DNA of 64,000 nt, from contig CAJQPE010000076.1 in assembly GCA_905480125.1 (NCBI GenBank), positions 1 to 64,000 of the forward strand, in the 5' to 3' direction. The notes under the pieces are model-generated. The model was not told where the DNA came from. It saw only the letters and a list, made by a program, of their open reading frames with translations, and made no database searches. The translations under genes and the position numbers were made by a program. The stretch is from an uncultured Flavobacteriales bacterium. Lineage in GTDB: Bacteria > Bacteroidota > Bacteroidia > Flavobacteriales_G > NORP312. This document shows, in pieces, positions 9,839-19,733 of the stretch. Each line of letters begins with the position of its first letter. Position 1 is the first letter of the stretch.

Positions 9839-10821
9839 AAAGAATACTTATAACTGGTGCCGCTGGTTTTTTGGGTTCTCACCTATGTGATTACTTTATA
9901 AAAAAAAACTACCATGTTATTGGCATGGACAATCTAATTACTGGGAAGCTAGAAAATATCGAACATCTATTTCCTTTGGAAAACTTTGAGTTTTATAATC
10001 ACGATGTTTCCAAATTTGTTCATGTTGCTGGGAAGCTAGATTATATTCTTCATTTTGCTTCGCCTGCAAGCCCAATAGATTATCTGAAAATCCCTATACA
10101 GACGTTAAAAGTTAGTTCTTTGGGTATCCATAATTTACTTGGATTAGCTAAAAACAAAAAAGCTAGAATTCTTATTGCCTCTACCTCAGAAGTATACGGT
10201 GATCCACTTATTCACCCACAAACGGAAGAATATTGGGGTAATGTAAACCCAATTGGGCCAAGAGGTGTTTATGATGAGGCAAAACGTTTCCAAGAAGCAA
10301 TTACAATGGCCTATCACACCTATCACAATATCGAAACTAGAATTGTTAGAATCTTTAACACATATGGCCCGCGAATGAGATTAAATGATGGACGGGTTCT
10401 TCCTGCATTTATTGGCCAAGCTTTGAGAGGAGAAGACCTTACTATCTTTGGAGATGGGAAACAAACTCGTTCGTTTTGTTTCGTTGATGATTTGGTTGAC
10501 GGGATCTACAAATTACTTCATAGTGATTATCCATTACCAGTAAATATTGGAAATCCAGATGAAATAACAATTGGAGAATTTGCTGAAGAAATAATAAAAC
10601 TTACCGGAACATCCCAAAAAGTGATTTACAAAGAATTACCTAAAGATGATCCCCTGCAGCGTCAGCCGCACATATCTAAAGCTCAAGAAATACTAAACTG
10701 GGAACCGAAAATAGCTCGAGCAGAAGGGCTAAAAATAACCTACGATTATTTCAGATCACTTTCAGATGAAGAATTGTATCGAAAAGACCATAATAATTTC
10801 GAAAAATACATAGTTAAATAA
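9835..10821 (+). CDS. UDP-glucuronate decarboxylase (UDP-xylose synthase)-type SDR
   Basis: [93 protein letters not shown]; overlaps ugd stop (ATGA). Confidence 0.88.
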   Translation: MKRILITGAAGFLGSHLCDYFIKKNYHVIGMDNLITGKLENIEHLFPLENFEFYNHDVSKFVHVAGKLDYILHFASPASPIDYLKIPIQTLKVSSLGIHNLLGLAKNKKARILIASTSEVYGDPLIHPQTEEYWGNVNPIGPRGVYDEAKRFQEAITMAYHTYHNIETRIVRIFNTYGPRMRLNDGRVLPAFIGQALRGEDLTIFGDGKQTRSFCFVDDLVDGIYKLLHSDYPLPVNIGNPDEITIGEFAEEIIKLTGTSQKVIYKELPKDDPLQRQPHISKAQEILNWEPKIARAEGLKITYDYFRSLSDEELYRKDHNNFEKYIVK

Positions 10822-11396
10822 TGGGGTATTTTGCACATGAATCGGCAATTATAGATGATGGATGCCACATCGAAAATGGAGTAAAAATTTGGCACTTCTC
10901 ACATATTATGACCAACTGTAAAATAGGTCAAAACTGTAATATTGGACAAAATTGCGTTATATCACCAGATGTCATTTTAGGAAAAAATGTTAAAATACAA
11001 AACAACGTGTCAATATATACGGGCGTCACTTGTGAAGATGATGTTTTTTTGGGACCTTCAATGGTTTTTACCAATGTAATTAATCCTAGAAGCGCCATAA
11101 ATAGAAGAGGTGACTATTCTGAAACTATTGTGCGAAAAGGAGTTAGTATTGGGGCAAATGCAACAATTGTATGCGGAAATAATATTGGTGAGTATGCATT
11201 TATTGGTGCGGGGGCCGTTGTTACCAAAGAAGTTCCTCCTTATGCACTCTTAGTAGGAAACCCTGCAAAACAAATTGGATGGATTAGCGAATATGGTCAC
11301 AAATTAAATTTTAATGAAGATGGAATCGCGTATTGTCAGGAAAGTAAACAACAATATACTTTAAGTGAAAATTCCGTTAAAAAAATTAGTATATGA
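10821..11396 (+). CDS. hexapeptide-repeat sugar N-acetyltransferase (WbpD-like)
   Basis: Left-handed beta-helix repeats; GPSMVFTNVINPRSAINRRGDYSETIVRKGVSIGANATIVCGNNIGEYAFIGAGAVVTKEVPPYALLVGNPAKQIGW. Confidence 0.85.
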   Translation: MGYFAHESAIIDDGCHIENGVKIWHFSHIMTNCKIGQNCNIGQNCVISPDVILGKNVKIQNNVSIYTGVTCEDDVFLGPSMVFTNVINPRSAINRRGDYSETIVRKGVSIGANATIVCGNNIGEYAFIGAGAVVTKEVPPYALLVGNPAKQIGWISEYGHKLNFNEDGIAYCQESKQQYTLSENSVKKISI

Positions 11397-12409
11397 GTAA
11401 AGAAAAAATAAAATTCGCCGTTGTTGGATGTGGTCATATTGGCAAAAGACACGCCACAATGATTTCTAACAATGCAGAATCAGAATTGGTTGCCTTATGC
11501 GATGTACTCCCTAGGAAAGAATTAAATTTAGGTGACCTAAATGGCGTTGACTTATTTTCAAGTCTAGATGATTTATTAAACAGTGATTTAGAATTTGATG
11601 TCCTCAATATTTGTACGCCTAATGGACTTCATTCAGAGCAAGCGATATTGGCATTAGACAAAAACAAACATATAGTTGTAGAAAAACCAATTGGTTTATC
11701 TAAAGCCAAATGTGAGCACGTGATTTATAAGGCACTTCGAAATCATAAACAGGTGTTTGCTGTTATGCAAAATCGATACTCACCCCCATCAGTTTGGCTT
11801 AAAAATATTGTGGAAGAAAAAATTATCGGTGATGTTTTTATTGTGCAAGTGAATTGCTATTGGAACAGAGACGCAAGGTATTACAAATCTGGAGGATGGA
11901 AAGGAACTTCAGATTTAGATGGTGGAACTTTGTTTACTCAATTTTCTCATTTTATCGACATAATGTACTGGTTATGTGGTGACATAAATAACATTCAGGG
12001 TAAATTTAACGACTTTACACATAAAGATTCTACTGCCTTTGAGGATTCGGGTCTAGTAACATTTGACTTTGTAGATGGAGGGATGGGGTGTTTAAATTAT
12101 TCTACGGCAATTTGGGATAAAAATTTGGAAAGCAGTATTACGATAATCGGAAGTAAAGGAAGCGTAAAAGTAGGTGGGCAATACATGAACGAGGTTGAAT
12201 ATTGTCACATTGATGGTTATGAAATGCCAGAACTTGAACCTAGCAACCCACCTAACGATTATGGGCAATACAAAGGTTCGGCCGCTAATCATCACTATAT
12301 CATAGAGAATGTTGTCGACTCATTAAAAGGCAGAACTACAGCAACTACAAATGCTCTAGAAGGTTTGAAAGTTGTTGAAATTATTGAAAGAATTTACGCA
12401 TTAAGATAA
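11393..12409 (+). CDS. Gfo/Idh/MocA-family nucleotide-sugar oxidoreductase (WbpB-like role)
   Basis: KFAVVGCGHIGKRHATMI Rossmann motif, NICTPNGLHSEQAILALDKNKHIVVEKPIGL; position in cluster. Confidence 0.82.
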   Translation: MSKEKIKFAVVGCGHIGKRHATMISNNAESELVALCDVLPRKELNLGDLNGVDLFSSLDDLLNSDLEFDVLNICTPNGLHSEQAILALDKNKHIVVEKPIGLSKAKCEHVIYKALRNHKQVFAVMQNRYSPPSVWLKNIVEEKIIGDVFIVQVNCYWNRDARYYKSGGWKGTSDLDGGTLFTQFSHFIDIMYWLCGDINNIQGKFNDFTHKDSTAFEDSGLVTFDFVDGGMGCLNYSTAIWDKNLESSITIIGSKGSVKVGGQYMNEVEYCHIDGYEMPELEPSNPPNDYGQYKGSAANHHYIIENVVDSLKGRTTATTNALEGLKVVEIIERIYALR

Positions 12410-13705
12410 ATGATTATGTACAAAAAATTGATAAATAAAGAGGCTAAATTAGCTGTTATCGGCCTAGGCTATGTAGGTTTACCCATAGCATTAGAATTTG
12501 CAAAACATATAAATGTTGTGGGCTTTGACATCAATCAAAAAAGAGTTGATTTGATGAAAAGCAACATCGACCCTAGTAACGAGCTTGAGGCTAAAGACTT
12601 CGAAGGCTGCGATATACAATTTACATCCAATATTGACGACTTACGGGATGTGAAGTTTTTTATTGTTGCTGTTCCTACTCCAATTGACGGAAGTAACGAG
12701 CCTGATATTAGACCTCTAATTGGTGCATCAACAACTGTTGGAAAGGTTCTAAAAAAAGGAGATTATGTTGTTTACGAATCTACAGTATATCCTGGGTGTA
12801 CTGAAGATGATTGTATTCCTGTCTTAGAAAAAGTATCTGGATTGAAGTGGAAGGAAGATTTTAATATTGGTTATTCCCCTGAAAGAATAAACCCAGGTGA
12901 CAAAGTCCATACCTTATCAAGCATTGTTAAAGTTGCGTCTGGAGACACCCCAGAATCTTTAGAAAATATTGCTAAAACGTATGAACTAGTTGTAAAGGCT
13001 GGAGTTCATAGAGCTGCTACTATTAAAGTGGCCGAAGCAGCTAAAATTATTGAAAATACACAACGTGATGTAAATATCGCACTAATGAATGAACTTTCAA
13101 TAATTTTTGGGCGAATGGGCATCAATACGTTTGACGTACTTGAAGCTGCAGGCACGAAATGGAACTTCCTCAATTTTTTTCCTGGCCTAGTAGGTGGGCA
13201 TTGTATTGGTGTTGATCCTTACTACCTGACTCACAAAGCCAAATCTTTGGGTTATCACGCCAAAATCATCAATTCTGGAAGATATGTCAATGACACTATG
13301 GGTTTTTATGTTGCTAAATCTTGTGTTAAACGGATATTAGCCAAAGGAAAAAGTATTATTGACTCAAGAATATTAATAATGGGAGCTACCTTTAAAGAAG
13401 ACGTTAGCGATATTAGGAACTCTAAAGTAATCGATGTAATTAAAGAATTTGAATCTTTTTCTTGCGATGTTGAAATAGTAGACGCCCATGCCAATAAAGA
13501 TGAGTTCAAACATGAATACGGGTACGATTTAAAAGATGCGCCTACCGGCAAGTATGATGCCGTTATAGTTGCTGTTGACCACAAGGAATACAAAGGCTTA
13601 AAAGAGGACTATTTTATCAATATCTTAACCGATATCGGTGAATTTGTTGATTTAAAAGGTATTTACCGAGATAAATTCACCTCAGTTAACTATTGGAGCT
13701 TATAA
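12410..13705 (+). CDS. UDP-N-acetylhexosamine 6-dehydrogenase (TviB/WbpO-like)
   Basis: LAVIGLGYVGLPIALEFAKHINVVGFDIN, YESTVYPGCTEDDC, GYSPERINPGDK, AAKIIENTQRDVNIALMNEL, FFPGLVGGHCIGVDPYYLT. Confidence 0.88.
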   Translation: MIMYKKLINKEAKLAVIGLGYVGLPIALEFAKHINVVGFDINQKRVDLMKSNIDPSNELEAKDFEGCDIQFTSNIDDLRDVKFFIVAVPTPIDGSNEPDIRPLIGASTTVGKVLKKGDYVVYESTVYPGCTEDDCIPVLEKVSGLKWKEDFNIGYSPERINPGDKVHTLSSIVKVASGDTPESLENIAKTYELVVKAGVHRAATIKVAEAAKIIENTQRDVNIALMNELSIIFGRMGINTFDVLEAAGTKWNFLNFFPGLVGGHCIGVDPYYLTHKAKSLGYHAKIINSGRYVNDTMGFYVAKSCVKRILAKGKSIIDSRILIMGATFKEDVSDIRNSKVIDVIKEFESFSCDVEIVDAHANKDEFKHEYGYDLKDAPTGKYDAVIVAVDHKEYKGLKEDYFINILTDIGEFVDLKGIYRDKFTSVNYWSL

Positions 13706-13706
13706 T

Positions 13707-14759
13707 ATGAGCAAAACACTATTAATAACAGGAGGTGCTGGTTTTATAGGCTCACATGTCGTAAGGTTATTCGTAAATAAATATCCTGATTATAAGATAA
13801 TCAATTTAGATAAACTAACCTACGCTGGAAATTTGGAGAACTTAACAGACATAGAAGATAAAGACAATTACCGTTTTATTAAGGGCGATATTGTTAATTC
13901 AAGTTTTGTTGAAAATCTATTTCAAATTGAAAATATTGATGCTGTAATTCATTTAGCGGCTGAATCGCATGTTGATCGATCGATCTCAAACCCTATAGAG
14001 TTTGTCCAGACTAATGTCATTGGAACCGCGAATTTATTAAACTCAGCACGAAAGAGTTGGAAAGATTATTCAGAAAAGTGTTTTTACCACGTTTCAACCG
14101 ATGAAGTATATGGTGCTCTTGGAGAAACAGGACTCTTTACTGAGGAAACTTCCTACGATCCCCACTCGCCTTATTCTGCTTCGAAGGCTAGCTCAGACCA
14201 TTTTGTTCGGGCATACAACGATACATATGGACTACCAATAGTCATTTCAAATTGTTCTAATAACTACGGCCCGAACCAGTTTCCTGAGAAGCTATTACCA
14301 CTGTTTTTTAACAACATCATTAACAATAAAGCACTACCAGTTTATGGTAATGGAAGTAATACTAGAGACTGGCTTTATGTTGTAGACCATGCAAAGGCAA
14401 TAGATGTTGTCTTTCACAAAGGAAAGGATGGTGAAACCTATAATATAGGTGGACACAATGAATGGAAAAACCTAGATCTAATCAAAATGATGTGTGCACT
14501 TATGGATGAAAAGTTGAATAGAACAATAGGCACATCAGAGTCCCTGATAACATTCGTAACTGATCGTTCAGGTCATGATTTCAGATACGCTATAGATGCT
14601 TCAAAAATTGAGAAAGATTTGGGCTGGAAGCCGTCTTTACAATTTAAAGAAGGATTGTCAATTACATTAGACTGGTACATGGCTAATCAAAATTGGTTAG
14701 ATAACATTACCAGTGGCGATTACAAAACATACTATCAACAGCAATATAGTAAGCGATAA
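13707..14759 (+). CDS. rmlB: dTDP-glucose 4,6-dehydratase
   Basis: LLITGGAGFIGSHVVRLF, HLAAESHVDRSISNPIEFVQTNVIGT, STDEVYGALGE, YSASKASSDHFVRAYNDTYGLP, NCSNNYGPNQFPEKLLPL. Confidence 0.93.
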   Translation: MSKTLLITGGAGFIGSHVVRLFVNKYPDYKIINLDKLTYAGNLENLTDIEDKDNYRFIKGDIVNSSFVENLFQIENIDAVIHLAAESHVDRSISNPIEFVQTNVIGTANLLNSARKSWKDYSEKCFYHVSTDEVYGALGETGLFTEETSYDPHSPYSASKASSDHFVRAYNDTYGLPIVISNCSNNYGPNQFPEKLLPLFFNNIINNKALPVYGNGSNTRDWLYVVDHAKAIDVVFHKGKDGETYNIGGHNEWKNLDLIKMMCALMDEKLNRTIGTSESLITFVTDRSGHDFRYAIDASKIEKDLGWKPSLQFKEGLSITLDWYMANQNWLDNITSGDYKTYYQQQYSKR

Positions 14760-14798
14760 GATGAAATTTGCTTACTTTTGTTGCTTACTTTAAAAATT

Positions 14799-16187
14799 AT
14801 GCTAGTTAGACTGCAATATACCTTATCAATCGCATTATCACTGTGGTTTACTACAACGTTATGCCAAAATAAATCAACATCTGTACAGGATGATTGTATT
14901 ACAGTACAGGAAATAAAAATTCCGTTTGAAGGGAATCAATTTACTTTTACTGATGACGGATCTGAAAAATCAAATTATAATATTGTATACTATGCTGATA
15001 TTGATGAGTATACTTTTTGGTATAAACTCATAATTACAAGTAATTGTAGAATGAAATTTGCAGTCATGAGTGCTACTCCCGGTGACGATTACGACTTCAT
15101 GCTGTACAAATTTAACGCAAGCAATTTTTGTGAAGCACTAGTTGATAGTAGCCTTGTGCCACTAAACGATGCCGTCTACACATCAGATTACAATCAATCA
15201 GATTCTACTAAACAAGATTTATTTATGACGAGTCAAAATGAAATTGCCGTCAAAGCTGGAGAAATATATTATTTATCAATTATGAATCTTTACGGAGAAG
15301 ATTGTGGTCATAGATTGCACATAGACGCATGTGACAAATCTATAGCAATTAATTCTGTTCATAAACCTTGCTTTTTGTTAAGCCAACCAAAAATTGCAGA
15401 TCCAATTGACGCAAAAGAAGATTCTAACAGGATTGATTCACCAGAAAAACTCGATGAAAATTATACAGATAGTACCATAGTAGATAATTATGTCACAATT
15501 AACGGCATGGTCTATGACAATGATAATGGTAATGCTATTAGTGCTAATATTACATTTACTGACGAAATTAATGGTGACGAATTTGTTACCCAAGCTAATG
15601 AAACTGAAGGGTATAAAATAGAACTTGAGAGAGGTAGACAATATCAAGTAAAATGTAAAGGATTTGGTTATTATGAAATAAAAGGAAATATTGAATTTTT
15701 AAAACCATCAGTATACGATTATTATCTTCTTAAAATAAAGGAAGGTAAAACCTTCGTGATGGAACATATTCTATTTCATCCAAGTACTTATGCGCTTAAA
15801 GATAATTCGTTTTCAGAATTAGATATTCTAGTACGCTACATGAAAAATAATCCGAAAATGAAAATTCAAATAGAAGGACATACTGCCGGTAATGCCCCTG
15901 TAACGGAACTAAATCCCGCATACAAGCACTTAGATGACCAATGGAATTTCACTGGAACTGCGAAAAAATTATCAAAATTAAGAGCGGAAACTGTTAAAAA
16001 ATATCTTATTCAAAAAGGTATCAACTCATCTAGAGTTCTCTCCACTGGTTATGGTGCATCGCAAAAATTAATTACTAAACCGAAATCGAAAGATGAAAAT
16101 GCACTAAACATGCGAGTAGAGGTGAAAATTATAAATAGTGGGGAGGCGAAAACTTATAGTATCGAGCCAAGATCACCTATAGATTAG
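14799..16187 (+). CDS. OmpA-family outer-membrane protein
   Basis: ATG at 14799 gives signal peptide MLVRLQYTLSIALSLWFTTTLCQ; C-terminal OmpA-like domain (LDILVRYMKNNPKMKIQIEGHTAG...KLSKLRAETVKKYLIQKGINSSRVLSTGYGASQ). Confidence 0.8.
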   Translation: MLVRLQYTLSIALSLWFTTTLCQNKSTSVQDDCITVQEIKIPFEGNQFTFTDDGSEKSNYNIVYYADIDEYTFWYKLIITSNCRMKFAVMSATPGDDYDFMLYKFNASNFCEALVDSSLVPLNDAVYTSDYNQSDSTKQDLFMTSQNEIAVKAGEIYYLSIMNLYGEDCGHRLHIDACDKSIAINSVHKPCFLLSQPKIADPIDAKEDSNRIDSPEKLDENYTDSTIVDNYVTINGMVYDNDNGNAISANITFTDEINGDEFVTQANETEGYKIELERGRQYQVKCKGFGYYEIKGNIEFLKPSVYDYYLLKIKEGKTFVMEHILFHPSTYALKDNSFSELDILVRYMKNNPKMKIQIEGHTAGNAPVTELNPAYKHLDDQWNFTGTAKKLSKLRAETVKKYLIQKGINSSRVLSTGYGASQKLITKPKSKDENALNMRVEVKIINSGEAKTYSIEPRSPID

Positions 16188-16244
16188 GGATTTATAATAA
16201 AAAGAGGAATGGTTTTCTCATCCTCCTAAATCATATCCCAGTAT

Positions 16245-17093
16245 TTAGAAATGCCAAACGTCATGCTCTTGTAAAAAAAGCATTTCCTTAATCTTTTCAG
16301 CTTCTAAAAGAGCATCCAAGCCAGCCTTATATTCATTAATAAATCGGTCGTATACGTTGGACTCCTTTGTGATATAAGATCCAAATTGTCGAGACCATAT
16401 TACATCCTCTAATGTTCTTCTTTCAGAATCGTTCTGTCTATTATATACTTCTTGTTGGTTAAAAACATATCTCGCTTCTGGGTAATAAATCCAAAATAAA
16501 GCTTGCGGCCCCTGCGACTCACCAAAATCATTAAACTTTTCTTTCATTGGGCAGATTCCAATAATTCTAACATCCATCACAGATCTTTGACGATCAAAAA
16601 ACCATTCCTCTTTTATCTCATACCAAACAATCTCTGCAGATTCAACATCAACGTTCTGAACAACTAATTCAAGCTCTTCAGTAATTGGATCCTCAACATA
16701 TTGCGAATCCACACTCGACAATATGCCTTTTACTTCCTCAACAGTCATAGGAGTTGTAAATTCATCATCTGTACCAATGGGCCCTGGACTATATGCAGTC
16801 ATGGTCCCACTTTGTAATAAAGATTCTCTAATAACATCAAACATATTTTGTCTATCATTAATAGGTGTAGTAGGATAGTAAAGCGGATAGTTAATTTTTT
16901 CTCGGAGATCAATTCTTCGCCACACTCGGTGAAGCCACATTACATCTGCTTCACGAAGATGTGCATAAGGAATCACTCTGCGCTTAACCGTATGCTCTTT
17001 TTGATAAACACCATCTAGAACATACTGCGCGTCAGAATTAGCCGAAAAAACAGTGATTAATATGCCTACTATAAGTAACTTAAGAATTTTCAT
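16245..17093 (-). CDS. gldN: gliding motility / type IX secretion protein GldN
   Basis: Signal peptide; AHLREADVMWLHRVWRRIDLREKINYPLYYP, KEEWFFDRQRSVMDVRIIGICPM; order after gldM. Confidence 0.9.
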   Translation of the reverse strand: MKILKLLIVGILITVFSANSDAQYVLDGVYQKEHTVKRRVIPYAHLREADVMWLHRVWRRIDLREKINYPLYYPTTPINDRQNMFDVIRESLLQSGTMTAYSPGPIGTDDEFTTPMTVEEVKGILSSVDSQYVEDPITEELELVVQNVDVESAEIVWYEIKEEWFFDRQRSVMDVRIIGICPMKEKFNDFGESQGPQALFWIYYPEARYVFNQQEVYNRQNDSERRTLEDVIWSRQFGSYITKESNVYDRFINEYKAGLDALLEAEKIKEMLFLQEHDVWHF

Positions 17094-17113
17094 AACTTAA
17101 TGATTTAGTTAAA

Positions 17114-18796
17114 CTATATTACAGTAATTGCAATCGTACCGAGGTCACGAACAGTACCATCAGGCCCCTTCGCTTTAATCTTCTCCAAATATACTTTTTG
17201 ACCTGGCTTTAAAGCTTTAAGAATAGCTTTCATATCCTTTGTAATCTTGTAGCCCTTTCCCTTTTGTTCCACAACTTTACCTTTAATTGTTGCAGACATA
17301 GTAAATGAAACAACCATAAATTTTAAATCAAATTCAAAATTTTCCATCTTTGCAGCAACACCAGTAGCGGCAGTTAATTTAACTTTTTTAACCTTACCAC
17401 CACTTACACCAGCAAATTTAGGCTTTGGATCAGGTACATTTTTACATCTAAATGTTGCTTTACCAAAGTTCTTATTTACCCCATCGATAGTGGCAGAAAC
17501 AGAAACAACACATTCCTTTCCTTTCCCAGGTTTAACCTTAAATTTACCATTTGAACCAGACTGACCTACCTTATTAGAGATACTAACCTTCAATAGATCA
17601 GTGGGAACACCAGGCACAGAAACTTCAATCGGATTATCCAAGCCCCGATACATAACATTCATCGCAGTTGGTGAAACAACTAAAGCAGGTTTCGCAGCTG
17701 TGAATGAATGCATAAAATCAAATGATTTATAAGTTCCGTCAGGTTTTTTAATCTTTATAACGCCACCCCAAGTAACATTTCCTTCAGAGGTAGGCACTAA
17801 GCTAAATATCCCCATTCCGTCTCCAACAGAAATATTATCAGTCATAATTTCGCCCGCAACTTTTACAATCCCTCCAGTTGTATCTATCTCGGTTGATGCT
17901 TCCAAAACAGGCAACTGGGTTGTAGATAAGGCAGCAACTAGAACCTCTGCTTTAAAAGTATCTCCTAAGAATACATAATTAGTATTAGGAATAACCTTAA
18001 CAGCTAACTTATCAAATTTAAAATCGTCAGCACTTACTTCCCCTAGTAATTCTTTAACAACATCTGCCTCTAAACTTCTAACATCTGCTTGCATTTTTGA
18101 TAAATTAGTTATTACTGCTGCAAGAGGCAAGTGATTAAACTGAGCAACTTCCCATTCTTCAAAAACATCTCCATGATCTTGACCCTTAAACTGAATTGCC
18201 TCTTCAATATCTTCTATAATAATCTTATTCTTTTCTGGATGCTCAATAAACAATTCAGTGAGTCGCTCTTTGTATTCTATTAGTTTACCCTTCAATTCCA
18301 TTGAAGACCAAGGCCCCTCTTTAGGTGTAGTAGGCTCACCTCCAATCATAAGATTTGTTGGAATATCATAATTATCCAACTGTTCAACATGATGCAGGGT
18401 TAACAACGAATCAGGATAACCTTGAGATGCTATTCCTTCCCAATCGATATCACTAGTAGTAACATCTATCTCAACCCATTTTTCAACGAACAAAATATTA
18501 ATCTTCTTTAGGCTGTGTATATAATCAGATGCTTCATTAGCGTACTCCCTTACTAACTGCGCTTTATCCCAATAAGGACCTACTTTTTTCTCATCATTTA
18601 ATTTTGCTTTGTCGAAAGCAGTATAAGTTCTCTCATTATTTTCAACAAAATGATGATTTGTCGTCTCAAGACCATTATCGATTAAAACAAATGCTTTTAG
18701 AATCGACTTTGATACATTCATGGCCAATAATGCCATGAGCACCAAATACATCAATCCAACCATCTTCTGCCTTGGGGTTTCTTTTCCTCCGCCCAT
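17114..18796 (-). CDS. gldM: gliding motility / type IX secretion protein GldM
   Basis: MGGGKETPRQKMVGLMYLVLMALLAMNVSKSILKAFVLID N-terminus; periplasmic beta-rich domains. Confidence 0.93.
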   Translation of the reverse strand: MGGGKETPRQKMVGLMYLVLMALLAMNVSKSILKAFVLIDNGLETTNHHFVENNERTYTAFDKAKLNDEKKVGPYWDKAQLVREYANEASDYIHSLKKINILFVEKWVEIDVTTSDIDWEGIASQGYPDSLLTLHHVEQLDNYDIPTNLMIGGEPTTPKEGPWSSMELKGKLIEYKERLTELFIEHPEKNKIIIEDIEEAIQFKGQDHGDVFEEWEVAQFNHLPLAAVITNLSKMQADVRSLEADVVKELLGEVSADDFKFDKLAVKVIPNTNYVFLGDTFKAEVLVAALSTTQLPVLEASTEIDTTGGIVKVAGEIMTDNISVGDGMGIFSLVPTSEGNVTWGGVIKIKKPDGTYKSFDFMHSFTAAKPALVVSPTAMNVMYRGLDNPIEVSVPGVPTDLLKVSISNKVGQSGSNGKFKVKPGKGKECVVSVSATIDGVNKNFGKATFRCKNVPDPKPKFAGVSGGKVKKVKLTAATGVAAKMENFEFDLKFMVVSFTMSATIKGKVVEQKGKGYKITKDMKAILKALKPGQKVYLEKIKAKGPDGTVRDLGTIAITVI

Positions 18797-18834
18797 AATT
18801 AAATTTTTATAAGTTTTATGTAATTAATGGTGAG

Positions 18835-19680
18835 TTATTCTCCTCTATTTACGGACATCGCATTAAGCATATTTCCGTAGACAGTATTAAGTGAATTTAA
18901 GTTTTTCGATAGCTCTGCAATATTGTCTTTGTATGATTTAGTACTTTCAACTGAATCATTAAGATTTGAAACTAACTCTTCAATACCAGCATAGAAATTT
19001 CCAGATGATTCGCTATTTGCCTCAGATGATTTAAGCTGCGCAGCATAAACATCATTTAATGAAGATAAATTACTTGTCAGTTTTTGAAATTGTTCACCTA
19101 TTCCTGATGCAGATTCATTTGAATTAGATAAATTAGATAAAGAATCTGAAGCTTGTGAAGAGGTGTCAGATAATTTTGTGACACTCTGAGAAGCAGCTTT
19201 AAGACTATCAGTATAATCGTTTGTTGCAACTGATGCATCTGTCATATCACCAAGTTGTTTCGTTTGATCTTTGAGACCCCTTAACCCATCTCCAAGGCTT
19301 GCAATTAATTCAGGCTCTATTTTGGCTTCTTCAAGCATATTATCTAGCTGCTCAGTGATAGAACCATCATTAGCTTCAGAGCCTTCATCTATCGCATCAT
19401 GAGTCTCTTCTTCAAAAGCGTGATCTGGATCTGGCACTTCTAATTCAGGGTAAGCTAAAGTCCAATCTAGTTCTGCATGAACAGGCTCAAAAGCTGATAA
19501 AATAAAAATTACAGCTTCAATTCCTAACCCACCAATCAATACTACTGATGCTCCTGGCCAGTGCTGAATTTTAAACATCGCTCCAACAATTACCAAAGCA
19601 CCGCCCCAACCATAAACGAAGGCCATTACCTTCTTCCATTTCATGCTTCCTGGCTTAAATCCTGTAATTTCTTTACTCAT
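18835..19680 (-). CDS. gldL: gliding motility / type IX secretion protein GldL
   Basis: WKKVMAFVYGWGGALVIVGAMFKIQHWPGASVVLIGGLGIEAVIFILSAFEP, coiled-coil C-terminus. Confidence 0.93.
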   Translation of the reverse strand: MSKEITGFKPGSMKWKKVMAFVYGWGGALVIVGAMFKIQHWPGASVVLIGGLGIEAVIFILSAFEPVHAELDWTLAYPELEVPDPDHAFEEETHDAIDEGSEANDGSITEQLDNMLEEAKIEPELIASLGDGLRGLKDQTKQLGDMTDASVATNDYTDSLKAASQSVTKLSDTSSQASDSLSNLSNSNESASGIGEQFQKLTSNLSSLNDVYAAQLKSSEANSESSGNFYAGIEELVSNLNDSVESTKSYKDNIAELSKNLNSLNTVYGNMLNAMSVNRGE

Positions 19681-19733
19681 CTTGTTTTAATTTTTAAATT
19701 TATTATTTTTAATTTTCCCCGAATATATCTTAT

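Noticed and set aside
13974-13990. GATCGATCGATC run in rmlB
   Set aside because: Short palindromic run encoding the conserved HVDRSIS motif; no sign of regulatory function.
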